DNA of 64,000 nt from NCBI GenBank assembly GCA_947630555.1, contig CANRIA010000007.1, positions 17,205-81,204 on the forward strand, read 5' to 3'. Positions within the stretch are counted from its first letter, which is position 1. Every line of letters begins with the position of its first letter. The notes under the pieces are model-generated. The model searched no databases. It was not told the DNA's origin and was given only the letters and a program-made list of their open reading frames with translations. Shown here one piece after another: positions 57,086 to 64,000 of the stretch. A program made the translations under genes and the position numbers. This stretch comes from an uncultured Clostridia bacterium. GTDB lineage: Bacteria > Bacillota > Clostridia > Oscillospirales > Ruminococcaceae.

Positions 57086-57196
57086 ATTGTCCGATACGTC
57101 GGGAGCAGACCCTTTGGTCTGCGTATCGACGAGGACATAAATATATAATAAAATCATTTATGATTTTATTATAACATATTCGCGCGAACATTTCAA
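57086..57196 (-). promoter_or_regulatory. Dispersed promoter+structured leader module, copy 3
   Basis: TTGAAA-17-TATAAT; perfect palindrome ATAATAAAATCAT-AA-ATGATTTTATTAT; GTCCTCGTCGATACGCAGACCAAAGGGTCTGCTCCCGACGTATCGGAC. Confidence 0.8.
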
Positions 57197-57295
57197 CCAC
57201 TTTGCCAAGCTATTTTGAAACATTTTGCAGAATAAAAAACGCACCGCAGTGCAAAAACCTCTTGACAAATCGCTTTCCACGGTGTATAATATAAA

Positions 57296-57392
57296 TAGAA
57301 AAGAGATACCGGCTGGTACGATAGCGGCTATCTCCCCAAAATTGGATTAAAAAATAATCGCTGCAATTTGGTGAGTTGAGCGGTTATTTTTT
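57296..57392 (+). ncRNA. Putative antitoxin RNA, locus C
   Basis: TTGACA 57262-57267 / 17 bp / TATAAT 57285-57290; GAGATACCGGCTGGTACGATAGCGGCTATCTCCCC; terminator AATAATCGCT...GAGCGGTTATTTTTT. Confidence 0.65.
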
Positions 57393-57461
57393 ATTATTAT
57401 TGATAATATCCCTGATAAGTATCAATATAATAATAACTAATATCAATGTAACATTATCCAC
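57384..57461 (-). CDS. Putative small hydrophobic toxin peptide, locus C (25 aa, diverged)
   Basis: GTG start after GGGGGTGATATCA; (M)DNVTLILVIIILILIRDIINNNKK; weaker -35 TTGCAA. Confidence 0.6.
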   Translation of the reverse strand: MDNVTLILVIIILILIRDIINNNKK

Positions 57462-57754
57462 TGATATCACCCCCGATCTTCCTCTGACGGAGGAGAAATG
57501 GGAGGGAAGTTTTATGGTTTTCAGCGACTTCTATGAAGTCGCGCAAAAATCGCCGACCTTTTGTCGGCGAAATAAAACTTACAAGCGGCTTCGCAAGAAG
57601 ACGCTGTTGCCTGCTACCGTTTTCGTACTTCACCGGTATATGTGCCATATTGGCACAAGTATATTATAACATATTCTTTTTATAATTGCAATACTTGAAA
57701 AACTTCTTTACCGATGTTATAATGTATAATAGTAAACTTTGCGGAGGTGACACT

Positions 57755-59689
57755 TTGTTTACAAAAACTATAGATATAAAAATTCTTAAAGACTGGTATG
57801 AAGCCAACAAGACCTACTTTCCCGACCCTTTGGAAGACATATTCACAGCCTGCAAGGGCGTTTTCCCCGAAGGCGCGCAGATGAAACGCATGGGCACGCT
57901 CAAATGCCGCCTAACGCTATGTACCGAGGACAGCAGTGAGCAGCTTGTGCGTGTGATACAGGGTATAGCAAAGCAGTCTTTCAGCCTTGAAAGCGTTGCC
58001 GAAGCGCTCTTAGTGACACCCGTCTTCTTAGGTAAAGCAAACGCCGTCCACGGCGCGCGTGAGCGAATAGAAAAGCTTGTGGGTGCAGAGGAATTTAAAG
58101 CACTTGCTAGCGAGATAGCCGCCATAACACCGCAGATAAAGCAGTTTAACACGCAGAGGGTGTTTGCATCGCAGTCATATCTTTTCTCGATAAACGACGG
58201 CTGCGGCTTTTCCACCTATGCGGAGCTTTTCGCCGACCTTTTAGAGGAACTCGGCATTTTTGAATTCTGCTCCGAGCGGCGTATCGTTGAGCTGAAACTT
58301 ACCCAAAAGCAGCTGACCGACTCGCCTGACACCTTCATGGGCGCGCTGGCAGACCTTAAAAAGCTGGGCCTGAAACGAAAAGGCATAATGTACTGCGTTG
58401 ACATAAGCGAGTGGCTTAGCATGACGAGCGAAAAGCCTTTCCGCGATATGCTTGCCCTTATTGACCGCCACACCGCCGACAACATTTTTATTTTCCGCGT
58501 GCCGTTTGTTGAGGCTAACATTCTGAAAGAGATAAAAGAAGCCCTTGCCGACTATCTTTTCATACGCGAGGTAACGTTTATGCCTTTCAGTACGCAGCAG
58601 CTTAGGCAGTGCGCCGAGGCAGCCCTTGCAGAAATAGGCTACACCACCGAAGAAAGCGCGTGGCAGGTATTTAATGCTCGCATTGCAGAGGAAAAGCGCG
58701 ACGGCAGATTCTACGGCATAAACACAGTCAAAAAAGTCGTGTGCGAAATGGTGTATCAAAAGCAGGTCAGCAGCCTTACCTCGGGTGTTGATAACGTTAT
58801 CCGCCAAAGCGATATTCTCTCGCTCTCCGAAAGCAGCATGATAAAAGAGCAGACGAGCGAAGAAATGCTGTCTTCTCTCGTCGGTATGGAAAACGTTGCG
58901 AAGCGCGTGAAAGAGATAGTCGCGCAGATAAATACAGCAGTTTCAAGCAGCGGCATAGAACGCCCCTGCCTGCATATGCAGTTTATAGGCAGCCCCGGCA
59001 CAGGCAAGACCACCGTTGCGCGTATAATAGGCAAAATGCTCAAAGAAAGCGGCGTTTTGCGTAACGGCAGCTTTTTTGAATACACCGGCAGAGACCTTTG
59101 CGGCAAGTTCATCGGCGAGACTGCCCCAAAAACCGCAGGCATATGCCGCGATGCATACGGTTCGGTGCTGTTTATAGATGAGGCGTATTCACTCTACCGC
59201 GGCGAGGACAGCAGAGATTTCGGTCGTGAGGCTCTTGAAACGCTGATAGCCGAAATGGAAAACCACCGCAGCGATATGGTGGTTATAATGGCAGGTTATG
59301 CAGACGAAATGAAAACGCTTATGCAGGGCAACCAAGGTTTAAAAAGCCGTATGCCGTATGTTATAGAATTTCCAAACTACACAGGCGAGCAGCTTTTTGA
59401 GATATTTAAAAATATGCTGCAAAAGTCCTTCAGCTATGATGAAAACATTCTTTCAGCCGCTAAAGATTATTTTTGCTCTATACCCGAAAGCGTGCTTTCC
59501 TCAAAAGAATTTTCAAACGCGCGCTTTGTGCGCAACCTGTTTGAGCGAACGTGGGGCAAAGCCGCCATGCGCTGCCGTTTTGAAAACTCAGCCGAAATTT
59601 GCGTTACAGCCGAGGACTTTTTGCAGGCGTGCAGAGAAAAAGAATTTGACCTGAGTGGCGGCTACAAACGCCGCACCGTGGGCTTTTAA
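57755..59689 (+). CDS. AAA+ ATPase (CbbX/SpoVK-like) with unknown N-terminal domain
   Basis: QFIGSPGTGKTTVARIIGKML, VLFIDEAYSLYRGEDSRDFGREALETLIAEMENHRSDMVVIMAGY; TTG start after GGAGGTG. Confidence 0.85.
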   Translation: MFTKTIDIKILKDWYEANKTYFPDPLEDIFTACKGVFPEGAQMKRMGTLKCRLTLCTEDSSEQLVRVIQGIAKQSFSLESVAEALLVTPVFLGKANAVHGARERIEKLVGAEEFKALASEIAAITPQIKQFNTQRVFASQSYLFSINDGCGFSTYAELFADLLEELGIFEFCSERRIVELKLTQKQLTDSPDTFMGALADLKKLGLKRKGIMYCVDISEWLSMTSEKPFRDMLALIDRHTADNIFIFRVPFVEANILKEIKEALADYLFIREVTFMPFSTQQLRQCAEAALAEIGYTTEESAWQVFNARIAEEKRDGRFYGINTVKKVVCEMVYQKQVSSLTSGVDNVIRQSDILSLSESSMIKEQTSEEMLSSLVGMENVAKRVKEIVAQINTAVSSSGIERPCLHMQFIGSPGTGKTTVARIIGKMLKESGVLRNGSFFEYTGRDLCGKFIGETAPKTAGICRDAYGSVLFIDEAYSLYRGEDSRDFGREALETLIAEMENHRSDMVVIMAGYADEMKTLMQGNQGLKSRMPYVIEFPNYTGEQLFEIFKNMLQKSFSYDENILSAAKDYFCSIPESVLSSKEFSNARFVRNLFERTWGKAAMRCRFENSAEICVTAEDFLQACREKEFDLSGGYKRRTVGF

Positions 59690-59735
59690 AAAACAAGACC
59701 GGAGAGCCTTTACTTTCCGGTCTGTATTTTTAGTA
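59690..59735. terminator. Terminator hairpin
   Basis: AAGACCGGAGAG...CTTTCCGGTCTGTATTTTT. Confidence 0.65.
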
Positions 59736-59756
59736 TGTCAGCGATGTTTAGTGCGT

Positions 59757-60380
59757 TCAGTCTTTTTTGTTCTTCTGCTCAATATAGCCGAGGATTATAT
59801 CCACCGCGCCTTGCAGCCCCGTCTTTGAGGAATTTATGCAAAGGTCGTAATTCTTCGCCTCGCCCCAGCGCATATCGGTATAGTAGTTATAGTAACTCGC
59901 CCTGCGCTTGTCCGTCTTGCGGATAAAATCTTCAACCTTGTCTTTTTCAATATCGTATCGCTGAAGTATGCGCCTTTTCTTTTCAACAATGCTGCCTACT
60001 ATAAAGAAATTCAGCACGTTGGTGTGCTCTTTCAGAACATAGTCAGCGCACCTGCCGACAATAACACACGGTTCTTTCGCAAGCTCTTTTATAGTATCGA
60101 ACTGCGCCAGAAAAATTTTGTGGTTTATCGGCATATTGTCAGAAATTATCCTGCCGTCAGAAGTCGGCGTGTAGCTGCCCATGACGAGCGAATACAAAAG
60201 GCTGTTTGAATACGTTTCGTCATGCCGCACAAAAAGGTCTTCGCACAAGCCGCTGCGTTTTGCAGCCTCGCTGAGCAGCTCCTTGTCGTAAAATGGTATG
60301 CCCAGTTTTTCTGCGATCATCTTTCCTATCTCGTGTCCGCCGCTGCCAAATTCACGGCTTATTGTAATAACGTTTTTCAT
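59757..60380 (-). CDS. Cytidylate kinase-like family protein
   Basis: MKNVITISREFGSGGHEIGKMIAEKLGIPFYDKELLSEAAKRSG. Confidence 0.9.
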   Translation of the reverse strand: MKNVITISREFGSGGHEIGKMIAEKLGIPFYDKELLSEAAKRSGLCEDLFVRHDETYSNSLLYSLVMGSYTPTSDGRIISDNMPINHKIFLAQFDTIKELAKEPCVIVGRCADYVLKEHTNVLNFFIVGSIVEKKRRILQRYDIEKDKVEDFIRKTDKRRASYYNYYTDMRWGEAKNYDLCINSSKTGLQGAVDIILGYIEQKNKKD

Positions 60381-60511
60381 ATCAAACACCTCCTGCAAAA
60401 TACAGCTTATACTGTTACAATATTATTATACCACATCTTATTGCCTTATGTCAACCCACGCACCCAGCAAAAAAGTCTTGACAAATAATTTTCTGTGGTG
60501 TATAATATAAA

Positions 60512-60605
60512 TAGAAAAGAGATACCGGCTGGTACAATAGCGGCTATCTCCCAATACTGTTATTCAGAATAACCGTTTACTTGAGAGGTGGGCGGTTATT
60601 TCTTC
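60512..60605 (+). ncRNA. Putative antitoxin RNA, locus D
   Basis: TTGACA 60478-60483 / 17 bp / TATAAT 60501-60506; GAGATACCGGCTGGTACAATAGCGGCTATCTCCC; AATAACCG...GCGGTTATTTCTTCTT. Confidence 0.7.
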
Positions 60606-60676
60606 TTGATGTTTTTAATAATTTCGTTTATCAAAACGAGGATTATTATAAGCAATACTGCCGCAGCAATATCCAT
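60596..60676 (-). CDS. Putative small hydrophobic toxin peptide, locus D (26 aa)
   Basis: MDIAAAVLLIIILVLINEIIKNIKKK; promoter TTGACA 60822-60817, TATAAT 60798-60793. Confidence 0.7.
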   Translation of the reverse strand: MDIAAAVLLIIILVLINEIIKNIKKK

Positions 60677-60880
60677 AACATCACCCCCATTCCCTATGTA
60701 TTCAGACATAAGTCCGGATAAGGTCATAAGGGAGAATAGCCGCTTTCCGTTTTCGTACTTCGCCGGTATATGTGCCATGTTGACACAAGTATATTATATC
60801 ATATCTTGTCTCTTTATGTCAACCCACGCACCCAGCAAAAAAGTCTTGACAAATAATTTTTACCGGTGTATAATATAAAT

Positions 60881-60979
60881 AGAAAGAGGAGTATTGGCTA
60901 CATACGATAGCGGTTATCTCCCGAATACTTGATTAAAAAATAATCGCAGCATTTTGGTAGAGTGTGCGGTTATTTTTTT
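60881..60979 (+). ncRNA. Putative antitoxin RNA, locus E
   Basis: TTGACA 60846-60851 / 17 bp / TATAAT 60869-60874; GGAGTATTGGCTACATACGATAGCGGTTATCTCCC; terminator at toxin 3' end. Confidence 0.65.
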
Positions 60980-61059
60980 CGGATATTCTTTATAATTTCG
61001 TTTATGCAAACGAGAATTATTATGAATAATACCAATACGAGAATATCAATAATACTCAT
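60970..61059 (-). CDS. Putative small hydrophobic toxin peptide, locus E (29 aa)
   Basis: MSIIDILVLVLFIIILVCINEIIKNIRKK, almost identical to locus A. Confidence 0.7.
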   Translation of the reverse strand: MSIIDILVLVLFIIILVCINEIIKNIRKK

Positions 61060-61285
61060 AAATATCACCCCCCGTTCCCCTATGTATTCAGACCAAAGTC
61101 CGGAAATAGGATAGGATGGGAGTATAACCGCTGCCGATGTCGTATTTTGCCGGCGCTCCACTTATAATTATATCATATTTTATTAAATGTCAATGCTAAT
61201 GAGGCGTTTTATTGCGGTATTTCAACAAAACAGGGGCGCGGTGGGGCTTTAGTATGAGTAAATTGACCAAATTTGCAAAAAACTC

Positions 61286-61314
61286 TTGACAACAGGAAAA
61301 TAATGATGTATAAT
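61286..61314 (+). promoter_or_regulatory. Promoter of rpmG-secE-nusG-rplK-rplA operon
   Basis: TTGACA-17 bp-TATAAT; ~170 nt leader before rpmG. Confidence 0.8.
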
Positions 61315-61489
61315 AATTTTACCTCTTTGTGAGGCATTATTTTTTGCGCCGTTTTTTTGGAGGCGAAAAATATAGCCGCACTACCCGATATACCGTCGGG
61401 GCGCAGCAGGGTGCTGTGTGAGGGAGGCAAGGGATTAGACAATGTCCCAAGCTAATGTGGGGCATAATTTTCGTCAGGAGGTGCCGAAT

Positions 61490-61639
61490 ATGAGAGTGAA
61501 GATAACTCTGGCTTGTACCGAGTGCAAGCAAAGGAATTACAACACTAAGAAAAACAAGAAGAATGATCCCGACAGACTTGAAATGAACAAGTATTGCAAG
61601 TTCTGTAAGAAGCATACTCTTCATAAGGAGACCAAGTAG
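61490..61639 (+). CDS. rpmG: 50S ribosomal protein L33
   Basis: [49 protein letters not shown]. Confidence 0.97.
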   Translation: MRVKITLACTECKQRNYNTKKNKKNDPDRLEMNKYCKFCKKHTLHKETK

Positions 61640-61662
61640 GTCTTTGGCAGGAGGTAAGCGTT

Positions 61663-61914
61663 ATGGGAAAAGCAGAAAAAGAAAAGGCTAAAAAGCCTGA
61701 GACTAAGGTCAAAAAGAAAAAGCAGGGCGGTATTCGCAAGTATTTCAGAGATCTCAAGAGCGAGATGAAGAAGGTAACGTGGCCTAGCAGAAAGCAGGTA
61801 GTGAACAACACTGCCGTTGTTATGGTGACCATGTGCATAACAGGACTTTTACTTGCAGGTATCGACATAGGACTGGGCTGGCTGGTAACGCTGCTGGCAG
61901 GTCTGGGCGCGTAA
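61663..61914 (+). CDS. secE: Preprotein translocase subunit SecE
   Basis: YFRDLKSEMKKVTWPSRKQVVNNTAVVMVTM. Confidence 0.95.
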   Translation: MGKAEKEKAKKPETKVKKKKQGGIRKYFRDLKSEMKKVTWPSRKQVVNNTAVVMVTMCITGLLLAGIDIGLGWLVTLLAGLGA

Positions 61915-61988
61915 GGCGCGTGACGGTTTTAAGACAAGCACTTTTTGAGAGGGGGAAGTTTGCCGCATAAAGTGTGCGGCAGTCGTAA

Positions 61989-62528
61989 ATGGCAGAACAG
62001 GCAAAATGGTATGTTGTCCACACCTATTCGGGATACGAAATGATAGTTACCGAGAATATCAAAAAGGTAGTCGAAAACCGCAAGCTTCAGGATCTTATTC
62101 CCGAAGTTATGATGCCGACGGAACATTTATCGCCCGAAGACGGTGAAAACGGCGGCAAGAAAAAGGCAAAAGATAAGAATCTTTTTCCGAGCTATGTGTT
62201 TGTAAAAATGGTAATGACGGACGAAACGTGGTACATTGTGCGCAACACGAGGGGCGTTACGGGATTTGTAGGCCCGGGATCGAAACCGATACCGCTGACA
62301 GACAAGGAAGTTGAGGCTCTGGGCGTTTCGATGACAAAGACGTTCGACGATGCGAAGATTCAGCTTGTAAAGGGCGATCAGGTCGTTGTTACCGAAGGAA
62401 AGCTGAAAGGTATGCACGGTGTTGTTCAGAGCGTTGACGACGAAAGCAAGACTGTCAACATTACCATATTTACTATGGGCAGAGAAACACCTGCGCAGCT
62501 GCCTGCCTATATGGTAGAAAAGGCTTAA
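61989..62528 (+). CDS. nusG: Transcription termination/antitermination protein NusG
   Basis: KWYVVHTYSGYEMIVTENIKKVVENR, NTRGVTGFVGPGSKPIPL, KGDQVVVTEGKLKGMHGVVQS. Confidence 0.97.
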   Translation: MAEQAKWYVVHTYSGYEMIVTENIKKVVENRKLQDLIPEVMMPTEHLSPEDGENGGKKKAKDKNLFPSYVFVKMVMTDETWYIVRNTRGVTGFVGPGSKPIPLTDKEVEALGVSMTKTFDDAKIQLVKGDQVVVTEGKLKGMHGVVQSVDDESKTVNITIFTMGRETPAQLPAYMVEKA

Positions 62529-62608
62529 AGCGACGGAAAAGATTTTTGGCAGAAAGTGGGAGAGCATATTGACGGCTCGCCTTACCACAAATTATGGAGG
62601 TGTGCATT

Positions 62609-63034
62609 ATGGCACAAAAAGTAGTAGGCTTGATCAAGCTTCAGATCCCCGCAGGAAAAGCGACTCCTGCACCGCCTGTAGGACCGGCTCTCGGTCAGCA
62701 CGGCGTAAACATTATGGCATTTACAAAGGATTTCAACGAGAGAACTAAAAACGACATGGGTCTTATAATACCTGTTGTTATTACCGTTTATGCGGATCGT
62801 TCTTTCACATTCATCACTAAGACTCCGCCGGCGGCAGTTCTTATAAAGAAGGCTTGCGGTATTGAGTCGGCTTCGGGTACACCGAACAAGACGAAGGTAG
62901 CCAAGATCACAAAAGAGCAGGTAAAGAAGATAGCCGAGCAGAAGATGCCCGACCTTAACGCAGGCTCTGTTGAGGCTGCTATGAGCATGATAGCAGGTAC
63001 TGCGCGCTCTATGGGCGTAGAAGTCGTTGACTGA
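62609..63034 (+). CDS. rplK: 50S ribosomal protein L11
   Basis: [39 protein letters not shown]. Confidence 0.98.
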   Translation: MAQKVVGLIKLQIPAGKATPAPPVGPALGQHGVNIMAFTKDFNERTKNDMGLIIPVVITVYADRSFTFITKTPPAAVLIKKACGIESASGTPNKTKVAKITKEQVKKIAEQKMPDLNAGSVEAAMSMIAGTARSMGVEVVD

Positions 63035-63133
63035 TAAGTTAGTGTGAATGGCTTGACAGGTGGGAGGAAGATTTTCCGCTAACCGTTTTGCGCAGAGCAT
63101 TTCGGTATCACCACCAATAAGGAGGATAATATA

Positions 63134-63829
63134 ATGAAACATGGTAAGAATTATGTCAATTCCGCAAAGGAAATAGACAGAACAAAGCTTTATGATTCGG
63201 CTGAAGCGCTGGAGCTTGCCTGCAAGTGCGCAAAGGCTAAGTTTGATGAGACCGTTGAGGCACATATACGTCTGGGTGTTGACTCACGTCACGCTGACCA
63301 GCAGGTAAGAGGCGCAGTTGTACTTCCCAACGGCACGGGCAAGACCGTAAGGGTTTGCGTATTCTGCAAGGAAGACAAGTATGATGCCGCTAAAGAGGCA
63401 GGCGCTGACTATGTTGGCGGACAGGATCTTGTTGACAGGATAATGAAAGAAAACTGGATGGATTTTGACGTTGTAGTTGCATCTCCCGATATGATGGGAC
63501 TTGTAGGACGTCTTGGTAAGATACTCGGACCGAGAGGTCTTATGCCTAACCCCAAGGCAGGCACTGTTACGCCTGATGTTGCAAAGGCAGTTACCGATGC
63601 CAAGGCAGGTAAGATAGAGTATCGTCTTGACAAGACCAACATAATCCACTGCCCGATAGGAAAGGCATCTTTTGGCAAGGATAAGTTGGAGGAGAACTTC
63701 AACACCCTTATGGATGCAATAGTTAAGGCTAAGCCTGCCGCTGCAAAGGGTCAGTACCTCAAGAGCGTTGTAGTTGCATCGACTATGGGCGTTGGCATAA
63801 AGGTAAGCACCGCAAAATACGGTGTCTGA
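63134..63829 (+). CDS. rplA: 50S ribosomal protein L1
   Basis: [15 protein letters not shown]...[40 protein letters not shown]. Confidence 0.98.
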   Translation: MKHGKNYVNSAKEIDRTKLYDSAEALELACKCAKAKFDETVEAHIRLGVDSRHADQQVRGAVVLPNGTGKTVRVCVFCKEDKYDAAKEAGADYVGGQDLVDRIMKENWMDFDVVVASPDMMGLVGRLGKILGPRGLMPNPKAGTVTPDVAKAVTDAKAGKIEYRLDKTNIIHCPIGKASFGKDKLEENFNTLMDAIVKAKPAAAKGQYLKSVVVASTMGVGIKVSTAKYGV

Positions 63830-63856
63830 TAAAACGGACAATTAAAGAGCAAATTA

Positions 63857-63893
63857 AAATATCTCATGGTGTTACGCCGTGAGATATTTTTTT
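63857..63893 (+). terminator. Terminator after rplA
   Basis: AAATATCTCATGGTGTTACGCCGTGAGATATTTTTTT. Confidence 0.8.
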
Positions 63894-64000
63894 GCGCAAA
63901 GGTTTCAAATCTTGTCAAGAAAATAAAAGTTTTCGATTGACCCTTTTTCAAAAGGGTCATAGGGTCGAGGGGCAACGCCCCCGTCGCCGTCCGCAGACGG
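63892..64000. repeat. Composite hairpin-cassette element, copy 5, runs off right edge
   Basis: TTGCGCAAAGGTTTCAAATCTTGTCAAGAAAATAAAAGTTTTCGATTGACCCTTTTTCAAAAGGGTC...CCGTCGCCGTCCGCAGACGG. Confidence 0.75.

Noticed and set aside
1-64000. tRNA, rRNA, prophage, transposase, integrase, known defence operons
   Set aside because: Looked for and not found; no supporting sequence signatures seen by eye

Overview
This 64 kb window looks like an ordinary chromosomal segment of a Firmicutes/Clostridia bacterium, probably Ruminococcus/Oscillospiraceae-like. That placement is inferred from gene content: sporulation genes, trimeric [FeFe]-hydrogenase genes, GH74/GH36/GH94 genes, and the rpmG-secE-nusG-rplK-rplA operon at the right end. 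About 60 protein genes are supported. I saw no rRNA, tRNA, CRISPR array, prophage or transposase. The unusual content is intergenic. (1) Five copies of a compact ~340 bp locus (two near 24.1-24.75 kb, one at 57.3 kb, two in tandem at 60.5-61.2 kb) each encode a 24-29 aa hydrophobic peptide with a basic tail (consensus ...INEIIKNIKKK). Each peptide gene is convergent with a short RNA driven by a near-perfect TTGACA-17-TATAAT promoter. The layout is that of a type I toxin-antitoxin family. (2) A ~111 bp promoter-plus-leader module occurs three times, always upstream of and in the same orientation as a different gene. Its -10 box sits inside a palindrome and is followed by a conserved hairpin; it could be a cis-regulatory RNA or an operator regulon. 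(3) Composite non-coding elements of 0.65-0.9 kb have long terminal inverted repeats and are built from hairpin cassettes with an invariant loop (CTCTTGC) and stems that change with full compensation. (4) A separate MITE-like family carries GAGGGGTAATT inverted repeats. All repeat, promoter and pairing statements come from reading the sequence by eye. Family names come from remembered protein motifs, with no database search.
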